Below, piece after piece: positions 46,571 through 59,609 of a stretch of DNA of 64,000 nucleotides (its first letter is position 1; each line of letters starts with the position of its first letter). The notes under the pieces were generated by a model. The model did not search any database. It was not told where the DNA came from and saw only the letters and a program-made list of their open reading frames with translations. The position numbers and the translations under genes are program-made. Source of the DNA: Elusimicrobiota bacterium (GTDB lineage Bacteria > Elusimicrobiota > Elusimicrobia > UBA1565 > UBA9628); assembly GCA_028868375.1 (NCBI GenBank), contig JAGWUP010000007.1, positions 100,950 to 164,949 on the forward strand. The letters run 5' to 3'.

Positions 46571-49238
46571 ATGGGAATTATATCTACTATTGCTACCGGG
46601 GTTGGCAGCATGGCCACAGGAGGAGCCTTGGGTAATGCCTCTGTTGGAGGGGCATCTCCAGAAGCAGATAATACATCATTATTTCAAAATTATAACAATA
46701 GTGTTCAATTTGCTAACAATATAAGTCAAAAGAATTTTTTCCATTATAGTGCAGTAAATAGTTTTAACTTTAATAAATATTATCCATATCAAATAGCAAT
46801 ATTGCAAAAAACTTCAAGCAATGATTCTGTATCTTCTGATAGTCCGGTAGATTCAGCTTCTTCTTCATTTTCTTCTAGCTATCAAGTGTTTAATGGTTTT
46901 AGATTAACATTGCCGGTGCCCCCTCAAAGTCTATCTATAGTAGCTCCATTTGCCTCAACTACTCAAGTCACCTTGGGAGGAATAGTAGAAGAACATGCAG
47001 GTCTCCCAACGAGAATTATAAATATATCAGGTACTACTGGTGTAGTCCCAGGCAGAGAAGGTGCCAATAATTTAAGTCAATCAGGATTATTGGCGAGTAC
47101 CTCTTCTACTTTTGCTGGCGCACTTTCTACTGCACAAAATTTTAGTTCTTTAATAAGTTCTACTGGGTTAAATACTGGATCTACGAATGTATATAGTTTC
47201 CCTGATTTAACCTCTACAAACAATAACAATGTTGGCAGAATAGGTTATGTAAGTTTTAGATTATTAGAAGTTTTATTAGAAATATATGCAGACTTAAAAG
47301 CCAAAGGAGACAAAGATTCAAAAGACTATAGGTTAGCATTTTTCATGTGGAAAGATGACGCTATTTATATAGTTACGCCGATGTCGTTCGAGAAAAAGAG
47401 AGATGCAGACAGACCACTAGAATATTTATATAATTTAAAGCTTAAGGCTTGGCAAAGAATACCTTTATTTGGTTCTCCTCCTACCGTTGATGTTTTAAAA
47501 ATCACTGATAGCCTTTCTCCTACTGTCGCGTCTCAGGTTTTTAATAGACTTAGAGACGCTAGAAATACCTTGCAGTCCTTAAAAGATACTATAATTGGTG
47601 TTAGACAAGATGCTAATTTAATATTTCAACAACTAAGAGAAGTCGCAATGATAGGTAATGATATGCTTGGGGTTGCCCAGACACTAAACGATCTTCCTGT
47701 TAGCATAGTGCAAGATTTGAAATATACCGTTATAGATAGTTGGAGTAATTTTGCCCAAAATTTACACACAACAGGACAAATATTATCTAAAACCCCATTT
47801 AATTTGGCCCAAATAAATACAATAATGGGTCAAAGCAATACGAACACCTCTACTCTTTATTCAGCGCAAAGTAGTTATTTAATCAATAATGATAATACAT
47901 CTGGAAACGTAAATAAAATGCAAGTTCCGGCTCCTTTTGGAATTATATCTCCTTTATTTGATGACCCAGATAAAACTGCTTATTTATTTTCTCAAATTCA
48001 AGTTAATTCATTAAAAATAAGTCCAGCTATAAATAAAGCTATACAAGATCAACTTGCTATTTCAAGAGCTAGACCGAAATCATTTTTTCAGAATATAATA
48101 AATAATATTAAAGTTGTTTCTGATGCATTTGCTGATCTAGTTGGACTAGGGAATTCTTCTTATAATTCTACCTATAATAGAACCGCTATACCACAAATAA
48201 GAACTGCCACAGATAACGATACAAATGTTTTATATGCCTTCAATGAATCAATAATGGCTTTAAAATCTTTAATTGCTCCTAAAAGTATAAATACTAAAAA
48301 TATAGTTCCAACCCAATCCCAATATATAGCAGCCTTAGCAAATAAAAGTGGGATTAATTTTACTATACCACAATCTAAGTTTAGCATACCAATGCCATAT
48401 GGAGTTACACTCGAACGTTTAGCTTCTTTGTATTTAGGAGACCCAGATAGATGGATAGAAATATCTGCTATAAATAATTTAAGAGAGCCCTATATAGATG
48501 AAGTTGGTTTTGATGTTGCCATAGTATCTCCTCCTGTTTCAAATCAAATAACTGTTTCTAGTGTACAAAATATATATAAAGGTCAATTGGTATGGTTAAC
48601 TGGACCAAGTGTAACTACTTTTAAAACTACTATAGAAGAAATCAAACAAATATCCAACAATACTTTTGTTTTGACAGTTGATATAACTTCTGGGCTAGAT
48701 TTTCCTCAGTCTTTGGTAGGATTTAATAATCTACATGCTTATTTGCCATTTACCACCAATTCTCAGCAGTTAATTTATATACCATCAGATAAGCCTTCTG
48801 ATACCCAAGATCCTACTGATTATTTAGGAATTCCTGGAGTAAATAATTTAGATGGTTTATTGGCTGTTGGAGGAATAGATTTATTGCTAGATACAAATAA
48901 TGACCGGAGTTATTACTCAGCAAGGTGGTACAAAATATTCATTTGGTCTTGCGAATATAGTTCAACATATTAAAAATGCAATAGGAACCCCTAGAGGAAC
49001 CCTTTTAAGACATCCGGCATTCGGATTTCCATTGTTTGTTGGTCAATCATTAGCAGATTTAGATATAAATAGTTTATCACAGGGAATATCTAATTTATTT
49101 AATGGAGACCCAACTTACACCTCTGTAAGTGATGTTACTGTACTACAGCAGGGGCCAATTTCTCAAATAACCGCCACCATAGGGATAGGCTCAATAGGTT
49201 TATTATTGCCAGTTACTGTTAATTTAACATCCCGTTAG
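46571..49238 (+). CDS. LysM-like baseplate protein joined to gp25-like domain through one +1 site
   Basis: About 888 aa. Frame zero alone is 800 aa with a LysM-like segment (FSIPMPYGVTLERLASLYLG, DRWIEISAINN) near residues 600-640. The in-frame CGG 48905-48907 shifts into NDGVITQQGGTKYSFGLANI and on to GNDPxYT..LLPVTVNL, a gp25/W baseplate-wedge-like C-terminus of about 110 aa. Without the shift the protein ends after 22 more codons. An internal ATG at 48900 could also start the gp25-like piece alone. Upstream: an AATCTTTAATAAT element. Confidence 0.6.
48905..48907 (+). other. CGG +1 site 23 (LysM/gp25 protein)
   Basis: GAC-C-GGA. Joins the gp25-like domain. Confidence 0.8.
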
Positions 49239-49244
49239 AATAAC

Positions 49245-49258
49245 AATCTTTATTATAT
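49245..49258 (+). promoter_or_regulatory. AATCTTTATTATAT element upstream of gene 49278
   Basis: Twenty bases before ATG 49278, the one copy with enough room for a transcript start before the gene. Preceded by AC. Confidence 0.4.
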
Positions 49259-49277
49259 CCTGTAAAGTTTAAAAATT

Positions 49278-52200
49278 ATGGCTAATAATGTAACTCCACT
49301 AAGTTTCCAAAGTATATTAGGACAAATGGTTTCCACAGTTTTGTCTGACTTAGGTTTGCAAAAACTTAAAGTAGGAGACCCTCTTTTAACCATATTAGAA
49401 GCCGCTGCTCAAAGTGATTTTAGACAATCCCAAGATAATTTCAATAATTTACAGTCCATTTCTTTAGATAGTGCTACAGGGGCAGCCTTAGACAATATAG
49501 GTGCAGCAGAAGATGTCCCCAGGCCAGGAGCCACCATAGCCACTGGAGTAGTTACATTTTCAGATACAAGCATAACAAAAATATCATCAACTGTTTATGC
49601 TGGAACTCCTGCTCCCCCTTCTAATAGCTCATCGATAAATATAGCTTTAGGAACTGTTTTCCCAGCATCAGGTTCTATTTATATTGGCAGAGGTACAATA
49701 AATCTAGAAGGACCGTTGGCGTACACTTCTGTAACTAATAATACAAATTATTATACAATTAATTTATCTGTAACGACCAAGTATTTTCATAATATAGGAG
49801 AAAGTGTTGTATTGGCTCAGAATGGAATAAGAACAATTCCATCTGGAACTACTATAGCAATTCCTCAAGGCACATCGTTACAAAATATAAATTATAATAC
49901 ATTATACAACAGTGTTATTCCAGATGGAGAAACATTTGTAACTGGAGTTCAGGTAGTTTGTCAACAAGCCGGTACAGTAGGAAACGCCCCTGCTAATACA
50001 ATAACTTCAATAACTTCTTCTTTATATCCAAGCGCGGCAGTTACTAATTCTCTTCCTTTTTCTAATGCTCAAGATATAATGAATGATAGTGATTATAGGG
50101 AATTAATCAGAGAAGCCAGACAAACCAGAACACAAGGAACCGATTTAGCAATTGAAAATAGCGTTTTAGGAATAACTTCTACTTCAGAAAACAAAACAGT
50201 CATTTCCTCTACTTTAACTTCTGAAGGCACGTTTGATTTATTAACCATAGATGATGGTACTGGCTATGAAGAATCAGATCAAGGCATAGCCTTAGAAACT
50301 ATATTAAGCCCTGCTGTTGGGGGAGAATATCTATTTAAACTTGCGTCACAGCCTCCTATAACAAAAGCACAAATTACTTCCACAATTTCTTCTCCATATA
50401 ATATGACCGGATTAACTCTTCTAACTTGCAATGTTGGAGGAATAGTTACAAGTCATAGTTTTAGTACTACAGACTTTGCTTCGGTTTCAAATGCTACTGC
50501 GTATGAGATAGTTGCTTCAATAAATGCAGATCCTAATTGTTTATTTGCAGCTAGAACGGCTTCTGCTGGTACTCGGAGTAACTATATATGCAAAGGCCGA
50601 TACAAATGAAAATATACAAGTTTTAAGTTCTGGCAGTGTTGATATAAATGAAGTATTAGGATTTTCTACCGCCCCAGCTTATACATTAAAACTTTATAAA
50701 AATGATAAGTTATTAAATAAAGATGGCCTCAAAGCAATTATTTATACTAATAATATTTCCCAATGGTCTACTACTCTAGGATCTGGTGGAAGCGAAACGT
50801 TGATATTGTCTGTAGACGGAACCCCTTCTATAACATATACATTTAATGCCGCTAGTTTTGCAGGAACCGACTTTAACAATATAGGTATAAATAGTTTGGC
50901 TGCTTGGGCTCAGGTTTTTGATAACAATATACCAGGCATAACTGCTCAAGTTATAAATAATACTATAAGTTTGACAAGTAATTTAGGATTTAATTCAAAT
51001 GCCTCATTAACTATTTCTAATACAAGTACGTTAGTTACAAATGGTATGTTTAGTGTGAATTCTTTGACTTCTACAGGAGCAACTAGTGATTACACATTAA
51101 ATAGAAATCTAGGACAAATTAAATTAACTAATGTTTTGCAAAAAGGAGATGTTTTGCAAGCAGGTGATGTAAACACACAGGCATACAGTCAAAGTGCTTC
51201 AATATCAGCCCCTAATTCTATTGCATTTTCTACTAATCCAAACTGGTGGATTACTGTAGATGGACAAGCTAAAATAATACCAATTTCTTTTGCTGGATTT
51301 AATCCTCTTACTATTTCTCAGCCTTATGGTAATCCAACGGTTTCAGGAGTTAGTAATATAATTAGATTTACTAGTAGTTTAAATACTTTTGCTAATGTTT
51401 TGGCTGGAGATTATTTAATAGTTTGGGATCCAACCATTATTGGTCAAGCTACTCCTGTTATTGCTGCTGCCAGTGGAAGTCCTGGTATGGCAAAAATATC
51501 AAGAGTTGACATTGGAGGAACCTGGATTGAATTTGAGTCTCCCTATGTGACTGCTTCTTATACCACTACGACCCCTACCCCAACTAGTACTGGTATAGTT
51601 ATAGTTAGAACAAAATCATTAGTTCAACAAATAAGTGTAAATAAACAAATAAGTGGAGTTAATTATACTCTAGATAATTTAGCTAGTACATTAAATACTA
51701 GTTTATTGGGTTGCGTTGCTTCCAATTACAATAATTCCTATTTGAGATTGTCTTCAAATACTTTAGAAAGTAATGGAGATATAATGGTTGTTACTGCTGA
51801 TGTAGCAGGGCAAACGCTAGGATTCACTTTAGGGGGATTATCAACAAGTACGGTTCCTCACCTGCCTGTTGTAGAAAACCAAAATTCTGATCTAGGAACT
51901 CCTTGGTTCAATTGGTATACTGCCAGTTCTCCAAATGCAACATTGCCAATAACATTTACTTCTAGTAGCTCAATTCAAGCAAACTCTAATATAACCTGGC
52001 TAAAGAGTTTCCCAATAAATAGTGTGAATGTTAGCAGTTCTTCTGGAGCTAGCACGGATGTTATAACTACCGCTACGCCTCACGGTTTTGCTACAGGACA
52101 ATATGTGTTTTTACATAATTCTACTAACAATGGAGTATTTGGTCCTATAACATACGCAAGCGCTACAACGTTCAGTGTAACTACAGGCAATGCAGCAGGA

Positions 52201-55200
52201 GGATCTGGTTATGTTTATTCTTGGGTTCCTGCAAACACTGTTAAAAGCTTAAGTGTTTCTGGCAACACAATTACTATTACTACAGCAAATAATAGTGGGA
52301 CACAGGTAAATCACGGTCTATCAAACGGAATGTATGTTCAAATTTCTGAATGTCAAAATCCTATATTTAATGGTACATTTGGACCGATATCGGGCTGTAC
52401 TCCTACTGCTACAGGCGTAAATGGCAATAGTACATTTACTTATACGCAAACAGGTCTTCCATCCAATGTTTCGGCTCCGGTAGTTACTCCAACGACTGTC
52501 GCAATTGCTAATTTAGTCCCTGTTCCTTCTGAGGCTCCCAAAGTTACCACTAATACAGGAGATTTTGCACAAAATAAGAATGCCACAGGAACAAGCATTA
52601 TAGAAAGACAAGATAATTCTCAGGCTCCTCCTTCAGTTAATGACAGATTCTATCAAGCGTCCCCATTTTCAATAACCCCCAGAGACAATCTTGCTTTAAT
52701 TTTAGATCAAAATACTAATTTAGATTATAACTTAAATATCTATAGAAACATAGGTCCAGCCACAAGTACATCGTATGGAAATATATTAAGTGTAATTGAC
52801 AGCGATAATTCATCAAATGCTTTGTCGTCAGCTTTTGGTACTTCATTCAGTTTCAATGATTATGCTGTCGCTATGAATGCTAGAGCAAAATCTTATGATT
52901 CTAGTTATGCAACTGCTTTTGGTACAGGAGGACCATCAAATACTTCACAATACTACAATAAAGGGGCTCTTTGGAGATACCAAAGAATGGGAGCAGAAGG
53001 CAATAACGTAACCGTAAGCTACGGGCTACCAACTTCCCCAAGTGCTTCCACTTCATTAACTACTTACAACAACATAAACAATAATATAAACTTACAAATC
53101 AACCTTCCTTCTGGAGCTGCTAGAACTGGCTATAATCTGGCCAGCACTAATTCCATAGCATCTTACAAAGATGCTAACGGCGGATCTGTTGCTGTAACGG
53201 TCAATGCAGATGGCACTTCTGTAGGAACGGTTACTTTAACTTCAGCATCTATAAATCTAGCTGTTGGTCAAGTTTTTAAAATTTCTGGCACCACTCATTT
53301 TAATGGCAATTGGGTTGTAGCTACTATAAGTAGTGTACTGTCTTCTGGTATTTATAATACTACAATTACTTTTGCTACAACACTTCCTAATCAGGTTTCT
53401 GCTGAATCTGGAACACTTACTGTAGGAGTAGATTCTACGGTAATAGGAAATACTTATTATACTGGTTTTAGTTTGCCCACCGGTAAGTTGCAAACAATAG
53501 GGTATACTATTTCTTCTTGGGCCATTACTAGCGGCACTCCTAATCTTGCTACTGTTACTTTGATCGCTCCGTCTAATTGTACTGGAGTGGCCGATACTTT
53601 AGATAGATACACTAATATTGTTAAATATGGATGGTATAATATTTCTGGAGGTCTTCCTGGGACTCCGCTGGCAAATGTTGGTGCATCTGGAAATATTTTA
53701 GTATTTTCTTTAGCTAGCAATTCTCCTGCTACCAATAGTTTTGTAACTATATCTGGTACAGGCGGTGCATTAGATGGTTTAACTTTTCCAATAACAAGCA
53801 TTGCCACAGCAACGGATTCTAATTCGCATACTTCATTAAAAGTTACTTTTAATACTACAGCAGCAGTTGCAAGTGGGACTAGCGGTACCATAACCTCCAA
53901 TACTGTTGTTGCTTTCCCTACTTTGCCTGTGGGAGATATATTTGATTTAACAACTACTTATTTAGCAAAAACTCATTTAACTACTTCTAATACGGCAGCT
54001 ACTATTTATGATTTATATGTGGTGCCTACAGGTTCGGTGGATTCTAATTACCCGGCTGGCTATAAGGCCGCTGCTGCTATATCTACTTTAACTTTTAGTT
54101 ATGTAGATGGATCCGTAACTACCCCCGCAACCGCCAATTCTACTCAACCATATGGAGCAGAATTGTCTCCTATACAATTCCCTGCCACTCCAGGTTTTTC
54201 TGCTCTAGGTGTACCTAACTTTTCTAGTAGCATACTGGCAGGCGATATAGTTAATTTTTCTACTTCTAATCTCAACCCTCCTGCCATCGAATCAACAAGT
54301 GTTTGGCCGGTATATAGCCATAGAATAAATCAAGTGGCTCCTCAATGGTTTCAATTGTTAGATACTAATACTTCTAGTGCCAATAATACTATAAATCCCG
54401 TAGTTGTCAATTCTTCTAGCTATTATTCATTTTTCCCATTAACTAATCCTACTGTAAATAGCATAATAACAGCCATAAATGGGAATACCACTTATTCTGC
54501 CATACTAAAGGGAGTTGCATTGGCTGATGCAGGGGATACAGGAGGGGCAACTGCCGGCACCGGGACTTTAACAATGTCCACATTGGATGAACAATTAATT
54601 GGAACGGCAACTTTCGGCTCTGGGGCCGTCTCGGCATATCCTTGTTTGGATGGAATCAATTGGGTACAAACTTCTACTTTAAGTTCTAGTCCGAATACAT
54701 TATTATTAAAGAATGCAGTCAGTACAATATTAGAATCTTCTCTTGGAAATAATTTAGATAACGATTACACACACGAAGTATTTAAATTAGTTCCTATAAC
54801 GTCTTCAAATATAATTAAATTTATTAATTCACAAGCAGTCAGTGGATTGTCTACTACTTCTGAACTATTAAATTCAAGTGATTATTCTAAAATATCCGTT
54901 GCTTCTGATACAAGTGGAAGTTTAGGTAGCGTAGAAGTAAGTGGTGGGACAGCCAATGCCGCTTCAGCTACTTTAGTAGGATCTGGTGCTACCATAACTT
55001 CTGGTGCTAATACTTATGGGATTGTTACTGCCAATACTTCTGCATTAAATGGTTTTGAGGGAAATCAATGGGTGAATATATCATCAACCAATACAATTCC
55101 TAAAGTTACTGGCTGGAACACAACTACGCAATTTACTATTCAGCCGGGTCCTTGGTGTATATCTGGTTCGTCTTTGACTTCTCCTTATACTAATAATGCT

Positions 55201-56769
55201 GGAAATATTAATAGTGTAGATAGATATATTACTTTTAATACTACCTGGGCTAGCGGTGGCATTGGAAGAACCCAATATCAAATAAGTGCAAAAGTAGTTG
55301 GATCTAATTTACTTGTAAGTTTAAGTGGTTCTGGAAGCCCTACTTGGCAGAACAATCCTAAGATAGGAGACATGGCTATAATATCCTCTAGTTCTCAAAT
55401 CTCCGCTGGATTAAATACAGGATCATATTATGTACAGGGAGTGACGTCTAATTCTCTTACATTAATTCCAGTTTCTGGCCAAAGTATAGCGACCATAAAT
55501 AGCGGGAACCCAGTCGCCTTTGGTTCAAGCCCTCAAAATGATATTGCTTGTGTAACTTCTATATCTATTCCAGATGCTTCTAGTGCATTAATTACTATAG
55601 CTGGTTCTAGCATGATAGCTGGGCAAACCAGTGGTAGTGTAAACCCTGTTATTAATCACAATGCTGAATGGCAAATAGAAAAAGTTGGCAATTATGTTTC
55701 TTATAGCACTACAGCAAGAGGAACTACCAGTGTTGCAAATAATGCAAGCAGCTTAGAGGGAACCATAGCTCATATAAATGTAACTGGATTTAATCCTAAC
55801 AATACCGGATTCTTTCAGGTAATAGCAACCCCAACTACAAATACTAGTTTTTGGATTTCTAATCCTAATGTAATAGAAGAGGATAAACAACAAACTAGCG
55901 TTAATCCTGCAACAAACAACTTACCTTCTGACTTTATTAATTTTTATACGTATGACAGCGTGATACCAGGAGATAGTTTATATATAGGCTCTACTCTTTT
56001 AGGATCTGCAAATCAAGGAACATGGACTGTCACTCAAATAGTTCCGCCTTTGTCTAATGCTAGCACCTATACGCAATTTATAATTCATAGGACTGATGGA
56101 AAACAATTTACGTTAGAGTCTGCTGTTAGCGGGGTTTCTACTGGAGCAGTTCAGGTTTTGCCTCAGAATCCTCTTTCTATGATTAAACAGATTGCTGCGA
56201 TTGGTCCTAATTCTACATCTCTTGGAACCTTGAGCGATATAATTTTGACTACAAGTCCATTGGTAACAAAAATAACTAGTACCGGGAATTTTACTATGAC
56301 TGGATTAGATAAATTAAATTTCCCAACTACTTTAAATCAAGGCATAGATGCATATAAAGTAGCTACTGGTATAATAGCAGAAGCAAATAAAACTATTTAC
56401 GGTGTAGCATCAGACCCCATCTTATATCCTGGAGTTGCTTCCTCTGGTTCAAATATAAATATAGAAGGTCCTAAAATAAGGGCCATAAATGTCAGTCTAG
56501 GCGTCAGGTATATGTCCGGTGTTGCCATTTCAATAGTAGAAGAAAATATTAAGAGTGCCGTTGCTTCGGTTGTAAATTCTACTAAATTGGGTACCCAATT
56601 GGCTCTTGGCTCTATAATAAACGCTGCTATGTCGGTAAGTGGCGTTTCTTCCGCTGTTCTTATGGAACCTCAATTCACTTCTTCTAATGATATTATACAA
56701 CTACAGCCATACGAGAAACCTTTAATTCTTAATATAGATTCTGATATTATCGTAACACAGATAACTTAA
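49278..56769 (+). CDS. Giant baseplate J-like protein, one +1 site
   Basis: About 2496 aa. The N-terminal part (GDPLLTILEAAAQSDFRQSQ, LDSATGAALDNIGAAEDVPR, GATIATGVV) is the start of a gpJ/gp6-type baseplate protein. Frame zero ends at CGG 50574 (RSNYICKGRYK). The shifted frame joins TGVTIYAKADTNENIQVLSS and then runs more than 2000 codons without stop. The long middle is Ser/Thr/Asn/Gly-rich beta-structure with repeated modules such as NNGVFGPITYASATTFSVT and a C-terminal part ending with QLQPYEKPLILN. More than 40 CGG triplets lie in other phases and none in phase beyond the site. Unusually large for this family. Confidence 0.65.
50574..50576 (+). other. CGG +1 site 24 (baseplate J)
   Basis: ACT-C-GGA. 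Joins the 2000-codon downstream frame (TGVTIYAKAD). Confidence 0.85.
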
Positions 56770-56773
56770 TAAA

Positions 56774-59177
56774 ATGGCTAATTCAGTTTTCCCATATGGA
56801 GCAAGTGGTTTAACTAGTGGTGGGCTAGGCAAATATACTTTTACCAATAATATACCTAACATAGCCCCAGGTTCTGTAAATGATACAGCCAAAGATATAT
56901 TAATAAAAAATTTCAATCCAATTTTTTCTGGTAAGAATTGGACAGCTTTACTGGATGGTATTAGTCAGGGCGATGCTTTAAACATGACTAATGCCAAGTC
57001 TATCTTTAGTCAATTCTTTTTATCCACAGCATCTGATGATTACTTGATTACAAGGGCTTCTGATTTTGGTATTAATTATCCGACTAATGTAGGAATGTTG
57101 GATGATACATTTAGAACTTTAGCTATAAAAACTACTGCCCATAAATTAACAAAAGAATCTTTATCTGGAATATTAGAGATTTTTTATGGAGACAATACAA
57201 CTAGAGCCTCATTGATATCTGGCAATGCAGAACCCTATGCTATTTATGCTGGATATCAATTAAATATATTAGTGGACAATAATACAACACTAAATGTTAC
57301 ATTTAATGCTTCGGACTTTAATTCACAAGGAGCTGCTTTGGCCATAGAAGTAGCTATGGCTATAACTAGATGTGCTATTTACAATTCTATAAATGTTATA
57401 GCTACCGCTGAATTCAATCCATCTACAGGACTGAATTATGTCAGGATATATTCTCCCTCACTTGGTTTAGATGGGACTGTACAAATATTAGGTGGTCAGG
57501 CTCAAGACTATTTACAATTTAATACTCCTTTAAATATAACGGGAGATAGTACAACCGTTTGGAGTGTTGCTTATTCCTCTACCGTATCAGGAAATGCTAA
57601 GTATTCCTACGTTAGTGGGACACAACCAGCTATTTGGAAATCCCAAGTAGGAGATTATGTTAATATATTTCCTACTCATGGCAATAGTTCTGCTTTTAAT
57701 TCTGCGAATCAAGGAAGTTTTTCAATAACTAAGGTGGGAACCACTTTTTTTGAAATATATAATCCAAACATGGTAGCTCAAGCTAGTGTAACTACTGGAA
57801 CAAATATAATAAATACTATTAATTTCTATAGACCAACCAAAGGTTTATTGCAAACATTAAGTAATTATTCGGCCGTTAGTCAAAACGGAACTTCCAATGA
57901 AATAGATATAATACTTCCATGCACAACTACGGTAGTTGCCAGAGAGCCTCCCGATGCAGCATACTTACAGCCACCCGTAACTTGGAATGTTTCTTCTGTA
58001 AGTAGAAATAATTTAGGTGTTGTTACGGTTACTACTTCAACAAATCATAGTTTAGTTGCCGGCAATTTATTCCTAATAGATGGATTGATACCAGATATAA
58101 GTACAGGAGCTAGCGGTAAATTAAATGGTCAATTTACAGTATTATCGTCTCCGGCCCCAACAAATACAACTTTCGCTTATCAAACTGATGGTTCTAAGAG
58201 TGCCCAAATTAGCCATGCAAGTGTAAGTTCAAATACCGTAACTGTAACTACTTCTGGCAATAACACATTAAATACCGGACAATATGTAAATATTACTTAC
58301 CGGATCTGGAGGAGACAGTGGAATATTTGGACCAATAACGGTCACTTCTGCTAGTACATTTACTTATACAGATGCTAATTTCCCTGTAAGTTTAAGTTTC
58401 GGAGGAATAGGTGGGACTATTTTTGATTATCCCGTGGCTACTACGATTTCTTCTACCACTACAGGCATTGTTACTAAAGTTGGTGCCTCTGCTTCTGTAA
58501 ACAATCAATTGGGTCCTTATATTTATGATACTGGGAAGCCATTCCCATATGATAATATAGACAAATTAAATACTAGTTACGATAACAAAACAATTCCGAT
58601 TACTAGTATAGCTACGACAGTTTCCCAGGCTTTAAATATTGGATCAAATTATGGAATTATTACAGTCGCTAATGCTAGTAATTTTCCTGATGGCCCTGGT
58701 TATTTAGTATTTAATTATGGGAATGATAAACAGGTTAATTATGTTCCTTATTTAAGGAAATTAAATTCTACTCAATTATTGTTAGATTATTCATTTATAT
58801 TTCCAAATACGGTTCCTTCTGGGGCTGATTGCAGTTTGTCTATTTCATCTTTGCTTTCTAATGCTCCTAGAATAAAAGGTCCTTTTGTTCCAAGTGATCC
58901 AGTAGGTTCCTGGTCTTTTTATTTAACAGATTCTCCCTCTGGAAGGTCATATTGCCAAGAATTAATCTTAGATAGTATAGCTGCTGGAATGAATCCTAAT
59001 ATTTCTATTACTTATCCTAATGCCTACGGATTAGGACATTGGGATGCAGGAACTTTTAATACTAGTGTTTCTTCATTTGGGAAAACAGAAGGAATATATA
59101 GACTAAATGATATAGTTGGGGTTTTTGCAGAGAATGAAGATTCAGAAGAGAAGGATGCAAGACAAGGTATTCTGTAA
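56774..59177 (+). CDS. Tail/baseplate structural protein, one +1 site
   Basis: About 800 aa with a shift at CGG 58301-58303. Frame zero ends RIWRRQWNIWTNNGHFC; the shifted frame reads GSGGDSGIFGPITVTSASTF, matching the GVFGPIT-type module of the preceding giant gene, and joins the 58434-59177 frame. Many Ser/Thr/Asn strands. Likely a baseplate or adhesin protein. More than a dozen out-of-phase CGG triplets. Confidence 0.6.
58301..58303 (+). other. CGG +1 site 25 (gene 56774)
   Basis: TAC-C-GGA. Restores the GIFGPIT module. Confidence 0.8.
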
Positions 59178-59600
59178 ATGGCTCAAGATCTAAATATATC
59201 GGCTCCATCGCTTAAAGTTTATGTGAATTCTTCTTTGTTTGGTATAGCCACTGATTTTAAGTTTTCGGTTGATTATGGGCGTAGACGCATTAACGGAATT
59301 GATGTACAAGAATCTATAGAGATAGCCAGTGAAAAGGTAACGGTTAAAGGTTCAATGGAAGTATTAAGATTGCATGGTTCCGGGGGACTAGAAGGATACG
59401 GAATGCTTCCTCAACTAGCTGATCTAGCCTTAGAGAAATATTGTTCATTGTCTGTAGTAGATATGGCTACTAATGTAATAATTTTTAAGAGTGATTTTTG
59501 TATGTTTACTAGGCAAGATTGGCGTATAAAAACAAAAGACATCATGCATGGAAGCGTAGCATTTGAAGCAATAGATTATAAGAATGAGATTTCACAGTAG
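59178..59600 (+). CDS. Tail tube-like protein
   Basis: 140 aa, beta-rich, beginning directly after the previous stop. SPSLKVY-type start (APSLKVYVNSSLFGIATDFK), RRINGIDVQESIEIASEKVT and a C-terminal GSVAFEAIDYKNE. Size and strand pattern fit a tail tube or cap protein, but no motif decides. No in-frame CGG. Confidence 0.5.
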   Translation: MAQDLNISAPSLKVYVNSSLFGIATDFKFSVDYGRRRINGIDVQESIEIASEKVTVKGSMEVLRLHGSGGLEGYGMLPQLADLALEKYCSLSVVDMATNVIIFKSDFCMFTRQDWRIKTKDIMHGSVAFEAIDYKNEISQ

Positions 59601-59609
59601 GAGTAAATT

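Noticed and set aside
53257..53900. Antisense open frames inside large tail genes
   Set aside because: They lack start signals and domain content and lie in the shadow of the long baseplate frame; the same holds for antisense frames in groEL, nrdJ, dnaE and the fibre gene.
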